Assembly (NCBI GenBank): GCA_041586155.1
Contig: JBFHAT010000060.1
Span: 1-13,957, forward strand
Source: JBFGJH01 sp041586155
GTDB taxonomy: Bacteria > Actinomycetota > Acidimicrobiia > Spongiisociales > JAENVV01
DNA: 13,957 nt
Direction: 5' to 3'
Shown here: in pieces, positions 6,882 through 13,957 of the stretch
Position numbering within the stretch: position 1 is the first letter of the stretch
Layout: each line of letters opens with the position of its first letter
Notes under the pieces: generated by a model
What the model saw: the letters and a program-made list of their open reading frames with translations, nothing else
What the model was told of the DNA's origin: nothing
Database searches by the model: none
Program-made: the position numbers and the translations under genes

Positions 6882-6907
6882 GCTCCCAGAACATGGAGGA
6901 GAGTCCG

Positions 6908-7969
6908 ATGACACGACGTTGGTTGTGGATGGGATTGGTGATCGCGGCATTAGCGCTCCTGGCAGGGGCGTGTGGCAGTGACGGCGCATCGTCGGAGACG
7001 ACGGCCGCCGAAGCAGGGGAAGGCGAGCCACCCGCTGACGGTGATGTGATCGTTGGTCTCATCACCAAGAACGAAACCAACCCATTCTTTGTGAAGATGC
7101 GAGAAGGCGCAGAGTCTGCGGCAGCCGAGTACGGCGTTGAGTTGCGAGCCTTTGCCGGAGAGGGCGACGAGGACAACGCGTCTCAGGTAGCAGCGATCGA
7201 GGACTTGATCGCCGCCGGAGCAGCAGGGTTCATGATCACCCCGGCCGACACGGTTGCCATCGTGCCCACCATAGAGCGGGCCCGCGAAGAGGGTCTGGTC
7301 GTGATCGCACTCGACACTCCCCTCGATCCGATCGACGCGGCCGATGCAACCTTTGCCACGGACAACTTCCGTGCCGGCGAGCTGATCGGACAATGGGCGG
7401 CCGCAACGATCGAAGATCCCGACAGCGCCAAGATCGCGCTCCTGAACATCAACGAGAGCCAACCAACCGTCGGCGTCCTGCGCAACCAGGGTTTCCTCAC
7501 CGGTTTCGGAGTCGACATTGGAGACGCCAACCAATGGGGTGACGAGAGCGATCCCAGAATCGTCGGACAAGACGTCACGGACGGCAACGAGGAGGGCGGT
7601 CGTAGCGCAATGGAGCGGCTCATTGCGCTCGACCCCGGGATCAACGTCGTGTACACGCTCAACGAACCGGCCGCCGCCGGCGCCAAGCTGGCCCTCGACG
7701 CGGCGGGTATCGAGGCTTTGATCGTTTCAGTCGACGGGTCTTGCACCGGGGTGAGCGATGTAGCTGATGGCAACATCGGCGCCACGTCGATGCAGTTTCC
7801 CCTTCTGATGGCTTCACTGGGAGTCGAGGCGATCGCCACCGGTGAGATCCCACCGAACTCCCCGGGCATCGACTTCTTCAACACTGGTGTCGAGTTGATC
7901 ACCGATAGCCCAGTCGATGGCGTCGAGTCTCAGACCAGCGAATGGGGCTTGGACAACTGCTGGGGCTAG
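6908..7969 (+). CDS. sugar ABC transporter substrate-binding lipoprotein, FrcB-like
   Basis: A 353-residue periplasmic-binding-protein type 1 (ribose/fructose class) lipoprotein that captures the sugar outside the membrane and hands it to the permease. Residues 1-22 are a lipoprotein signal: MTRR, a hydrophobic core, then LLAGAC with the lipidated Cys22. A Ser/Ala/Glu-rich linker (23-47) leads to the binding domain, which starts VIVGLITKNETNPFFVKMREGAE, a sequence style typical of FrcB-type fructose-binding proteins. FMITPADT, VIALDTPLDP and ATDNFRAGELIGQW are the next family blocks. ATG 6908 is chosen because GGAGGAGAG ends four bases before it; an ATG at 6893 would overlap that site. It is the first gene of a binding protein-permease-ATPase operon. 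Substrate by homology is a ketose or pentose, not proven. Confidence 0.9.
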   Translation: MTRRWLWMGLVIAALALLAGACGSDGASSETTAAEAGEGEPPADGDVIVGLITKNETNPFFVKMREGAESAAAEYGVELRAFAGEGDEDNASQVAAIEDLIAAGAAGFMITPADTVAIVPTIERAREEGLVVIALDTPLDPIDAADATFATDNFRAGELIGQWAAATIEDPDSAKIALLNINESQPTVGVLRNQGFLTGFGVDIGDANQWGDESDPRIVGQDVTDGNEEGGRSAMERLIALDPGINVVYTLNEPAAAGAKLALDAAGIEALIVSVDGSCTGVSDVADGNIGATSMQFPLLMASLGVEAIATGEIPPNSPGIDFFNTGVELITDSPVDGVESQTSEWGLDNCWG

Positions 7970-8001
7970 GCGGCCGCACGGCACAGAAATGACCCGGACG
8001 T

Positions 8002-8052
8002 GGGTGCGGAGCCTGAACGGGACCGCATCCACTCGGGACCACGAACCCGAGT
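8002..8052 (+). promoter_or_regulatory. two adjacent stem-loops between binding-protein and permease genes
   Basis: Stem 1: GGGTGCGG (8002-8009) with CCGCATCC (8023-8030), eight pairs including one G-U, 13-base loop. Stem 2 begins at the very next base: ACTCGGG (8031-8037) with CCCGAGT (8046-8052), seven perfect pairs, 8-base loop. There is no T-run, so full termination is unlikely. The position fits the known behaviour of stem-loops that stabilise binding-protein mRNA and lower permease expression in ABC operons. The Shine-Dalgarno region of the permease follows directly. Confidence 0.5.
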
Positions 8053-8073
8053 CAACGGAAAGCGAGATCGGTG

Positions 8074-9174
8074 ATGGCTGACGAACCCAGAATCGAGCGC
8101 ACGGAGAGGCGTCCAACCGACCAGCTGGCCGCTGCCGAGGGAATCGCCGGCTCCGCACAGGGGGACTTTGCCGTCTTCGAACAAGGCCACTCCCCCATCG
8201 ACCGGCTCCAACGGTTCCTCCACAGCCGGCCGCTGGCAAGCCCGTCGGCGGTGCTGCTTCTGGCCTTCGTGTTCTTCAGCATCGCCGGAGACCGATTCCT
8301 CACCGCTACCAATGTGTCGACGATCCTGGCGCAAGTCATGATCATCGGTACGTTGGGGATCGCCCAGACGCTCGTGATCCTCACCGCCGGCATCGACTTG
8401 TCGGTGGGTGCCATCACACTGTTCAGCTCGGTCACCATGGGCAAACTCGCGGTGATCTGGGGATGGAACCCGTGGCTGGGGCTCCTGCTCGGAATCGCCC
8501 TTGGTCTCGCCTGCGGCATTGGCAACGGGCTGCTCGTCACGCGGCTCAACTTGCCCCCATTCATCGCAACTCTGGGCACCCTCAGCGTGTTCAGCGCGCT
8601 TGCTCAATGGTTCTCCGACAATGCGACCATCCGGAATGCAGACGTGGTGGCCGAGGCAAACAACTTGCTGTGGTTTGGAAACGTTTGGGAACCGGTGAGC
8701 GGATTTCGTATCACGTACGGGGCCTTCTTCATGCTCGTCCTCTATGGGTTCCTCATGTACGTCCTCCAACGCACGGCTTGGGGCGAACATGTGTATGCAA
8801 CCGGGGACGAACCCGAAACGGCACGGCTGGTAGGCATCCGCACCGACCGAGTCCTGCTCTCGGTATATGCGGTGGCTGGCCTCTTGTGCGGAGTGGCAGG
8901 GTGGCTGTGGATCGGGCGCATCGGTGCGGTGAGCCCCATTCCCATCGTCAACGCCAATCTCGAAAGCATCACTGCGGTCGTCATCGGTGGCACCAGCCTG
9001 TTCGGCGGTCGCGGTCGCGTCGTCGGTACGCTCATCGGTGCGCTCATCGTCGGCGTCTTCGACAGTGGGCTTTCGCAACTCGGATTCGAACCACTCTGGA
9101 GAGTCTTCGCAGTCGGGGTTCTCGTGCTCGTCGCTGTCGCGCTCGACCAGTGGATCAGAAGGGTCGCCACATGA
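8074..9174 (+). CDS. sugar ABC transporter permease, FrcC/RbsC-like
   Basis: A 366-residue inner-membrane permease of the branched BPD_transp_2 family, which forms the translocation path with the ATPase. An unusually long hydrophilic N-terminus (residues 1-55, ending HSPIDRLQRFLHSRPL) precedes the first helix, SAVLLLAFVFFSIAG. About eight to ten hydrophobic segments follow. Family marks are ILTAGIDLSVGA (102-113), the cytoplasmic coupling loop YATGDEPETARLVGIRTDRV, and IGGTSLFGGRGRVVGTLIGALI near the end. GTG 8071 and ATG 8074 are adjacent possible starts; ATG 8074 is taken, with a weak GAG-rich site upstream. Its stop overlaps the ATPase start by four bases (ATGA), indicating translational coupling. 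The cargo should be that of the upstream lipoprotein. Confidence 0.92.
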   Translation: MADEPRIERTERRPTDQLAAAEGIAGSAQGDFAVFEQGHSPIDRLQRFLHSRPLASPSAVLLLAFVFFSIAGDRFLTATNVSTILAQVMIIGTLGIAQTLVILTAGIDLSVGAITLFSSVTMGKLAVIWGWNPWLGLLLGIALGLACGIGNGLLVTRLNLPPFIATLGTLSVFSALAQWFSDNATIRNADVVAEANNLLWFGNVWEPVSGFRITYGAFFMLVLYGFLMYVLQRTAWGEHVYATGDEPETARLVGIRTDRVLLSVYAVAGLLCGVAGWLWIGRIGAVSPIPIVNANLESITAVVIGGTSLFGGRGRVVGTLIGALIVGVFDSGLSQLGFEPLWRVFAVGVLVLVAVALDQWIRRVAT

Positions 9175-9965
9175 TGTCAACCACAGTGACCCCCGTGCTC
9201 GAGGGGCGCAAACTCACCAAACGATTCGGGCATGTCACCGCCATCGAGAACGCTGATTTCGAGCTTCTGCCCGGCGAGATCCTGGCCGTGATCGGAGACA
9301 ACGGCGCCGGTAAGTCGTCGCTCATCAAATGCCTCTGCGGGGCTTACACGCCCGACAGCGGGGAAATCCTCATCGACGGTGAACCCGTCCAGTTGAGAAG
9401 CCCCCTCGACGCCCGCGCCCTCGGCATTGAAACCGTCTACCAGAATCTGGCGGTGTCGCCTGGCCTCGACATCGCTCAGAACATGTACCTCGGGAGAGAA
9501 CGACGCAAACCGGGAATCCTGGGTTCGGTCTTTCGGCTCCTCGACCGATCCGCCATGGAAGCCCACGCCCGCAAGCAACTCAGCGAGCTGGGACTCCTCA
9601 CGATCCAGGACATCGGACAAGCCGTCGAAACATTGTCCGGGGGCCAGCGCCAAGGCGTGGCAGTCGCCAGGGCAGCGGCGTTTGCGACGAAGGTTGTGAT
9701 CATGGACGAGCCGACCGCAGCCCTCGGCGTCAAAGAATCTCGCCGGGTCCTCGAGCTCATCAAGGACGTCCGCGAACGCGGCCTGCCAATCATCCTCATC
9801 AGCCACAACATGCCTCACGTGTTTGAGATCTCCGACCGCATCCACATCCACCGCCTCGGCCGGCGGGTTGCGATCGTGTCACCCGACACGCACACCATGT
9901 CGGACGCTGTGGCCATCATGACCGGGGCCCGGGAACCCACACCCGAAGAGGCCGGAACGACCTGA
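9171..9965 (+). CDS. sugar ABC transporter ATP-binding protein, FrcA-like
   Basis: A 264-residue single-domain ABC ATPase that powers import, on the cytoplasmic face. Walker A is GDNGAGKS (42-49), the Q-loop is VYQNLAV (89-95), the signature is LSGGQRQGVAVARA (155-168), Walker B is VVIMDE (175-180) with PTAAL as D-loop, and the switch is His212 in ISHN. All catalytic parts are present. It has one nucleotide-binding domain like FrcA, not the duplicated roughly 500-residue RbsA/XylG type, so it should act as a homodimer. ATG 9171 overlaps the permease stop; a second ATG at 9174 would remove one residue. It is the last gene of the ABC operon. It closely follows the sugar-import subclass rather than drug exporters. 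Confidence 0.93.
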   Translation: MMSTTVTPVLEGRKLTKRFGHVTAIENADFELLPGEILAVIGDNGAGKSSLIKCLCGAYTPDSGEILIDGEPVQLRSPLDARALGIETVYQNLAVSPGLDIAQNMYLGRERRKPGILGSVFRLLDRSAMEAHARKQLSELGLLTIQDIGQAVETLSGGQRQGVAVARAAAFATKVVIMDEPTAALGVKESRRVLELIKDVRERGLPIILISHNMPHVFEISDRIHIHRLGRRVAIVSPDTHTMSDAVAIMTGAREPTPEEAGTT

Positions 9966-10488
9966 GCGGGCTCAAGAGCAGTACTGCCGCCCGGTGGTTG
10001 GCCAGGCACACTGCAACGAGCGGTGGCCCGCCTTTGCATGACCGGCTTCGCTGGATCGAGACGACGCCGAAGCATCGCCGACTCCATGCGACCACTGGAA
10101 CGGGTCTGGCATCGACCCAACTCCACCGCCGGCAGCGGTGTGGCCAGGCCGGACCGGGCGGTCTTCGTATTGCCGCTAACGGCCGACAAATCGAGCACCA
10201 ACAGTTGGGGCGAGCGAAGATAGGATCGATCACGGCGAGTGCCGTCACTGCAGGACCGTGGACACCTACGTCAAGAGGCATCACTTCCATCGACTCGACA
10301 CCACAGAGGAGCCGCGAGGGTGACATTGGCCTTCGTGTCAGGAGTTCTACGGACGGACTGAAACAACACCCCTTGGCGGTGGAATCAGGGGCGAGTGCTA
10401 TGTGTCGGACCGCCAAACCGGCAACGCGCACTGTGTCAATCGCGATTCGGATGTCGCTTCGGCGTGGAGCCGATGTTTGACTACTGGC
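9966..10488. other. 523-base stretch without a clear gene
   Basis: Open frames on both strands give basic, motif-free translations; none is convincing. A short hairpin, CACCGC (10124-10129) with GCGGTG (10135-10140), lies about 160 bases past the ABC operon and could help end its transcript, but has no T-run. The segment around 10311-10365 has a composition reminiscent of insertion-sequence flanks, but I find no inverted partner in the window. Confidence 0.4.
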
Positions 10489-11259
10489 ATGGCCACTACA
10501 CCTGCCTCGGAACCACGGGTCGGCGACGCCCTCGGTTTGGCCCTGCTCGACTACTTGGAGCACGGCTCGGAGGCACGCAGCCACTTCATTGAGCGGGATG
10601 ATGGGTTGTTGGAGGCGGTCGACACCGGAGTCATGTTCACTCAGGAGTCCGAATGGTCATTGGCCGAGGCGCCTGTCGGAGAACGGGCCGGGCACCGGGT
10701 TTTGGATGTGGGAGCGGGGGCGGGGCGACATGCCCTTCCCCTTCAAGAATCGGGGCATGAGGTCGTGGCGTTGGACGTCTCTCCGGGAGCCGTCGAGGTG
10801 TGTCGGCGCCGTGGGGTGCGGGAGACATTCCTCGGCACGGTCTTCGAGCTGGGAGGGACCGGCCCCGAGCCATTTGACACTTTCCTTCTCTGCGGGAACA
10901 ACTTTGGGCTGCTGGAGAGCCCGGAGAATGGCCCGAGATTCCTCGGCGCATTACGAGAACTAGCCGCCCCAGGCGCTGAGATCATCGGAACCTGTGTCGA
11001 CCCCTTCGCCTCCGAGGATCCCCTCCATCTCGACTACCACGAAAAGAACCGAAGCCGGGCCAGGCACCCAGGTCAGATCCGTCTCCGCGCTCGCTGGACC
11101 AACATGGCGACGCCATGGTTCGACTACCTGTTTGTCCCGATCGAGGAGCTCGAGCGGCTAGCCGAGTCGGCCGGCTGGGAATTGGTGGCGTACCAGCCGA
11201 GTTCCCGTATCTACCTGGCCATCCTCCGCCTCCAGGACGACACCGCAGCTACCCACTGA
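10489..11259 (+). CDS. class I SAM-dependent methyltransferase
   Basis: A 256-residue Rossmann-fold methyltransferase. Motif I is HRVLDVGAGAGRHALPL (from residue 69), the strand-2 acidic residue is Asp96 in VVALDVSPGAVEVC, and TFLLCGNNFGLLESPENGPRFLGALREL is the strand-4/helix region of the fold; the C-terminus ends with WELVAYQPSSRIYLAILRL. This binds S-adenosylmethionine; the acceptor is not predictable. A helical N-terminal segment (VGDALGLALLDYLEHG) precedes the core. ATG 10489 is taken as start; the frame is open back to a GTG at 10402, whose extra 29 residues look non-protein-like, and neither start has a strong Shine-Dalgarno site. It stands alone, with non-coding sequence on both sides, and has no evident link to the sugar operon. 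Confidence 0.82.
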   Translation: MATTPASEPRVGDALGLALLDYLEHGSEARSHFIERDDGLLEAVDTGVMFTQESEWSLAEAPVGERAGHRVLDVGAGAGRHALPLQESGHEVVALDVSPGAVEVCRRRGVRETFLGTVFELGGTGPEPFDTFLLCGNNFGLLESPENGPRFLGALRELAAPGAEIIGTCVDPFASEDPLHLDYHEKNRSRARHPGQIRLRARWTNMATPWFDYLFVPIEELERLAESAGWELVAYQPSSRIYLAILRLQDDTAATH

Positions 11260-11532
11260 TCCAAGAGAACTCGACGACTCGACATCGCCAGTTCTGGGTA
11301 GAAGTCGAGCAGCTCAGAAGATGCGCGATTTCGGCACGTCTGCGCTCGTATCAAGGTAGTTGGCGCTCAGGTCTGGTCTCGGCTACGTGGACCACGTCGC
11401 GACTCTGGCCGCAATGCCAAACACGCACTCGTAGCCCCGACCTCGCTGACGAGTCGGACCTTGAGCACAGGCCGGCCACCCGATCACGAGCGATCGCTCA
11501 GGCCGGCGGTACTGACGACTCAGCGGGTCCTC
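11260..11532. other. intergenic region between convergent genes
   Basis: No gene seen. It contains a 12-bp perfect palindrome, GAGCGATCGCTC at 11488-11499, of unknown meaning, and no T-tailed terminator for either flanking gene. Confidence 0.4.
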
Positions 11533-12138
11533 TCAGCCGATGCCGCCGGGTCGGTGCGTGTCGAGCACGCTGGTAGCCACCGTGCAGGCTGCTCGTATTT
11601 GTTCAGCGGGAGCCTCGGCTCTGATGCTGGCAGCCACGCCGATCAGCGAGGTGGTGAAGAACGCGGCGAGTTGGTCCAGGTCGGTTGCCGGGTGGATGTC
11701 ACCAGAACGTTGTGCGTTGCCGAGGGCATGCCGGAAGCCCCGAGAGATCCGATCCAGGTAGGCAGCGGCGTACCGCCCGCTGGCAACGTCGAGTGCGCCA
11801 CGCTCGACGGCGGTATTGCACATCAGACATCCTCGCCCCCGGGCCCACCCCTTGCTCGCTGAGGCGTAGCCGGCGAAGGCCGCCCTGATGGCTTCGACGC
11901 CCGCGTCCGGCGCTTCGATAGGAGCGAGAGTGGCCGTGAGGTGCTTCTCGTTGTAGCGCTCCAGCACGGCCTCGAAAAGTCCCTGTTTCGAGCCGAACTC
12001 GGCGTACATGCTCTTGCGATTCACGCCAAGCTCCGCCACCAGCTGGGCGGTGCTCGTGCCGTTGAAGCCCTTGAGGCGGAACAGCTCGACAGCCTTGTCG
12101 AGCAGGTCGGTTCGGTCGTACTGCTTCCGTTTGCCCAT
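11533..12138 (-). CDS. TetR/AcrR-family transcriptional repressor
   Basis: A 201-residue TetR-type regulator. The N-terminal DNA-binding domain spans about residues 8-55: TDLLDKAVELFRLKGFNGTS, then the helix-turn-helix STAQLVAELGVNRKSMYAEFGSKQGLFEAVL. The C-terminal ligand domain contains RGCLMCNTAVE, the common 'GC-L' block of the subfamily, here with two nearby cysteines, and a helical dimer region (LDQLAAFFTTSLIGVAASIRAEA). ATG 12138 follows an AGAGAGAGA purine tract that can act as the ribosome site. It diverges from the ABM-fold gene at 12258, and two 22-bp dyads lie between them, so it most likely represses itself and that gene until a small ligand binds. The ligand is unknown; the partner suggests a quinone, electrophile or aromatic metabolite. 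Confidence 0.92.
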   Translation of the reverse strand: MGKRKQYDRTDLLDKAVELFRLKGFNGTSTAQLVAELGVNRKSMYAEFGSKQGLFEAVLERYNEKHLTATLAPIEAPDAGVEAIRAAFAGYASASKGWARGRGCLMCNTAVERGALDVASGRYAAAYLDRISRGFRHALGNAQRSGDIHPATDLDQLAAFFTTSLIGVAASIRAEAPAEQIRAACTVATSVLDTHRPGGIG

Positions 12139-12152
12139 CGATCTCTCTCTAC

Positions 12153-12181
12153 TTGACTCAGGGTAATCGTTCAGTTACCTT
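12153..12181 (+). promoter_or_regulatory. candidate promoter for the ABM-fold gene
   Basis: TTGACT at 12153-12158 is followed after 17 bases by TACCTT at 12176-12181. The -35 is good, the -10 weak. The first TetR operator fills the spacer and -10, a position where binding would block polymerase. Confidence 0.4.
12160..12181. promoter_or_regulatory. TetR operator, copy 1 (imperfect)
   Basis: Arms AGGGTAATCG and CAGTTACCTT around a central TT. Seven of ten positions are symmetric, and it aligns base for base with the perfect copy at 12187-12208 in its key GGTAAT and TTACCTT parts. Confidence 0.7.
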
Positions 12182-12186
12182 TCGCC

Positions 12187-12208
12187 AAGGTAATCAAATG
12201 ATTACCTT
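12187..12208. promoter_or_regulatory. TetR operator, copy 2 (perfect dyad)
   Basis: Arms AAGGTAATCA and TGATTACCTT are exact inverse complements around a central AA. Centre-to-centre distance from copy 1 is 27 bp. Size and symmetry are as expected for a TetR-family dimer or pair of dimers. Confidence 0.75.
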
Positions 12209-12257
12209 CATCCGGTTCCGGGGTGGTCGCGCCCAGACCGGAGAGAGGAGACAGATC

Positions 12258-12626
12258 ATGGACCACAGCCACGTCACCGTCGTCTACAAGTGGACCGCCC
12301 ATCCGGGCAAGCTCAACGAACTGACCTCGATCTACGAGGAGGTCACCGACGCCATGGAGCAGAACGAGCCGGGCGCCGAAGCCGTGCACATCTACGTGTC
12401 CGAAGTGGAGAACGCGGTCTACGTCCGCGACGAGTTTGTTGATGCCGCCGCCGTGGGCTTTCACCTGAGCACCACAGCGGCGAATCACTTCCCGCAACTA
12501 CTGGCCGTCGCCACCCCCGGGCCTTTCTTCTTCCTCGGTCACGTCCCCGACGAGATGAAAGCGGCGACCGAACAGATGCAGCTCGGGGCCTCATTCGCCA
12601 GTCACGCGACAGGGTTCGACCGCTGA
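12258..12626 (+). CDS. ABM-fold putative quinol monooxygenase-like protein
   Basis: A 122-residue protein. VTVVYKWTAHPGKLNELTSIYEEVTDAMEQNEPGAEAVHIYVSEVENAVYVRDEFVDAAAVGFHLST has the strand, long helix, 'EPG..' turn and strand order of antibiotic-biosynthesis-monooxygenase domain proteins, a dimeric ferredoxin-like fold. His81 or so in FHLSTTAANHFPQL is in a region that lines the pocket in relatives, but activity cannot be assigned. ATG 12258 is chosen over upstream starts because GGAG at 12247-12250 lies seven bases before it; the frame further up crosses the operators. It is divergent from the TetR gene and is the obvious target of its two operators. It is not close in sequence to the ABM-like protein at 819-1211. 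Confidence 0.75.
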   Translation: MDHSHVTVVYKWTAHPGKLNELTSIYEEVTDAMEQNEPGAEAVHIYVSEVENAVYVRDEFVDAAAVGFHLSTTAANHFPQLLAVATPGPFFFLGHVPDEMKAATEQMQLGASFASHATGFDR

Positions 12627-12858
12627 CTGCGACGAGCGGCGCGGGACCCGCAATCGGTCGCGTGCCATCCAGCTCACGTACCGGCAAGCTGCGATAACCC
12701 CACGCGCTCTGTGCAGCGCATTCGAAAGCCTTGCGCGTTCTCGCCCTCCAGCTCGACGCTGAAGGGAGATTTCTCCTGTCGGTGTATCGCCCAACCTCTT
12801 CCCCAAGCAACGGCTCGGTTGGCTACGGTTGGACTCCTGGCCGACCACGGGGGTTGTA

Positions 12859-13957
12859 GTGGCATTTGCACGTAGGCGGATCACCGTCCTGTTCACCATC
12901 GTTCTGTTCGCAGGTTTGTTGTCGATCCCGGCGGCGGGTGGGCCCGAGCAGCTCTCCAACAACCCCAATGACCTCGGACACAGCACCGGCGAAGAAGTCA
13001 AACGCCTCCGCAACACCGGCAAAGGCATGCCGTCGGTGCTCGGACCGTTCCCCGACACGGTGGGGCTCGACTTCCTGGGCCAGGTCACCAACGCCGAACT
13101 CGGTGCCACCCGCCTCGTGTTCACCGGAGCCAGCTTCCTGTCCGACATCTGGGGGTGGACATCATCCGACACCGGCGACGAATACGCCCTGGTCGGAACC
13201 ACGTCGGGGATGGCGTTCGTGCGCATCACCGACCCCACCGACCCCGAATACCTGGGGATCGTGCCCACCACCAATACCGGCACGCTCCGCAACTTCTGGT
13301 GGGACGTCAAGACCTACAACGATCATGCCTACTGGACCACCGAGGTGCTCGACGCCGGCGTGGCCATCTTCGACCTCACCCGGCTCGATGCCCTCCCCGA
13401 GGCTCCCGCCGGCACGGTGCTCGTCGAGGACGCCCGCTATCACGGCGACGGCTACCGGGCCGCTCACAACATCTCGATCAACGAAGACAGTGGACGGGCC
13501 TATCTGACTGGCGTGACCAAGAACCTCACGGTCGACCCGGGGTTCACGCAGGAGGGCGTGGTGATCCTCGACCTCACCGTCGACCCGCTGGCCCCGATCG
13601 AGGTGGGCCAGATTCTCGGCATCGACTCGCATGACGCTCAGATCGTCGACTATGCCGGACCCGACGGCGACCACGCCGGCGCAGAGATCGCCGTGATCTT
13701 CAACGGCGGCGACCGCGAGCTGGGGATCTACGACGTCTCTACGCCGGGCGCAGTCGTCGAGATCTCGACCACGACCTACCCGGGGGCGTCGTTCACCCAC
13801 CAGGGCTGGCTGACCGAAGATCACGAGTACCTGCTGCTAGGCGACGAGGGCGACGAGCTGGACGGCATCTCCGACCCGCAGAATCCCGACCTGCCCGACA
13901 CGGCCCGTACCTACATCTTCGACGTGCGCGACCTCGACGACCCAGAGCTGATCGGCA
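12859..13957 (+). CDS. choice-of-anchor B family secreted protein, 3' partial
   Basis: 366 codons are visible before the window ends. Residues 1-27 or so are a Sec signal peptide (VAFARRRITVLFTIVLFAGLLSIPAAG, GTG read as Met). The rest matches the choice-of-anchor B type: a beta-propeller-like array of LVIVD-style repeats. Examples are YALVGTTSGMAFVRITDPTDP, AYWTTEVLDAGVAIFDLTRL, the characteristic HNISINEDSGRAYLTG, SHDAQIVDYAGPDGDHAGAE, VIFNGGDRELGIYDVSTPG and YIFDVRDLDDPELIG. Such proteins are exported and often end in a sorting or anchoring sequence, which would lie beyond the window. GTG 12859 follows a GGGGG site seven bases upstream. It stands apart from the ABM-fold gene (232-base gap). 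Function in the family is not established; a surface or extracellular interaction role is inferred. Confidence 0.85.
   Translation, partial: MAFARRRITVLFTIVLFAGLLSIPAAGGPEQLSNNPNDLGHSTGEEVKRLRNTGKGMPSVLGPFPDTVGLDFLGQVTNAELGATRLVFTGASFLSDIWGWTSSDTGDEYALVGTTSGMAFVRITDPTDPEYLGIVPTTNTGTLRNFWWDVKTYNDHAYWTTEVLDAGVAIFDLTRLDALPEAPAGTVLVEDARYHGDGYRAAHNISINEDSGRAYLTGVTKNLTVDPGFTQEGVVILDLTVDPLAPIEVGQILGIDSHDAQIVDYAGPDGDHAGAEIAVIFNGGDRELGIYDVSTPGAVVEISTTTYPGASFTHQGWLTEDHEYLLLGDEGDELDGISDPQNPDLPDTARTYIFDVRDLDDPELIG

Noticed and set aside
8463..9170. N-terminal extension of the ATPase frame running back into the permease gene
   Set aside because: The residues before 9171 are an out-of-frame reading of the permease; the ABC domain begins right after ATG 9171, which overlaps the permease stop in the usual ATGA manner.
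7966..9180. 404-codon minus-strand open frame opposite the permease gene
   Set aside because: It is rich in Asp, Glu, His and Arg with no fold signal, as expected for the antisense of a GC-rich membrane protein gene.
10395..10592. Short frame containing MFDYWHGHYT with a GGAG upstream
   Set aside because: The ribosome site looks good but the product runs out of frame into the methyltransferase and is Arg/Gly-rich with no family features.
819..12626. The two ABM-fold proteins as a recent duplication
   Set aside because: Apart from the general fold plan, the sequences share no evident identity in their strands or loops.
12711..12860. Small hairpins (GCGCT/AGCGC and GGAGA/TCTCC) as terminators
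   Set aside because: Stems are only five pairs without T-runs, common by chance at this GC content.
13162..13824. 220-codon minus-strand open frame near the right end
   Set aside because: It is antisense to the choice-of-anchor B gene, whose plus-strand reading has a signal peptide and clear family motifs.

Overview
The window is GC-rich bacterial DNA. GTG and TTG starts are common, Shine-Dalgarno sites are strong, and the families present (single-domain FrcA-type sugar ABC ATPase, ROK repressor, ABM-fold proteins, a choice-of-anchor B secreted protein) fit a high-GC actinobacterium, possibly a member of the Acidimicrobiia. That taxonomic guess is inference only. I see no rRNA, no convincing tRNA, no CRISPR array and no intact insertion sequence.

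Layout. (1) 1-1211: the 3' part of an alpha/beta hydrolase with an apparent +1 frameshift near 58-61, facing a small ABM-like protein on the minus strand. (2) 1212-3192: a sparse region holding a 58-residue single-pass membrane protein at 1548-1724, a small secreted protein at 2361-2777 on the minus strand, several inverted repeats and long stretches without a credible gene. (3) 3193-9965: a sugar uptake and catabolism locus. A ROK repressor and a D-tagatose/D-psicose 3-epimerase-like protein run on the minus strand; a xylulokinase-like FGGY kinase and a three-gene FrcB/FrcC/FrcA-like ABC importer run on the plus strand. (4) 9966-11259: about 520 bases without a clear gene, then a class I SAM methyltransferase. 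(5) 11533-12626: a TetR repressor divergent from an ABM-fold monooxygenase-like gene, with two near-identical 22-bp operators between them. (6) 12859 to the end: the start of a secreted choice-of-anchor B protein, cut by the window edge.

How the sugar locus appears to work. The lipoprotein binds a sugar and the permease plus ATPase import it. The 3-epimerase, whose four metal ligands are all present, converts a ketose to its C3 epimer, and the FGGY kinase phosphorylates the product. Because this epimerase family can act on ketopentoses such as ribulose/xylulose as well as ketohexoses, a parsimonious reading is import of a rare ketose, epimerisation to D-xylulose or a related ketose, and entry to the pentose phosphate pathway as the 5-phosphate. 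Control can be read from the DNA: back-to-back promoters with -10 boxes inside a CTTATG-N12-CATAAG inverted repeat lie between the repressor and the kinase, and a related TTATG/CATAAGC element sits on the -10/+1 of a promoter for the ABC operon. A pair of adjacent stem-loops separates the binding-protein gene from the permease gene and could set their relative expression.

The most notable items are the epimerase-kinase-importer regulon with its paired operators, the twin TetR operators, the tandem intercistronic hairpins, the short membrane-protein gene and the frameshifted hydrolase. No feature clearly demonstrates a wholly new type of system; the sugar locus is the best candidate for an undescribed pathway.
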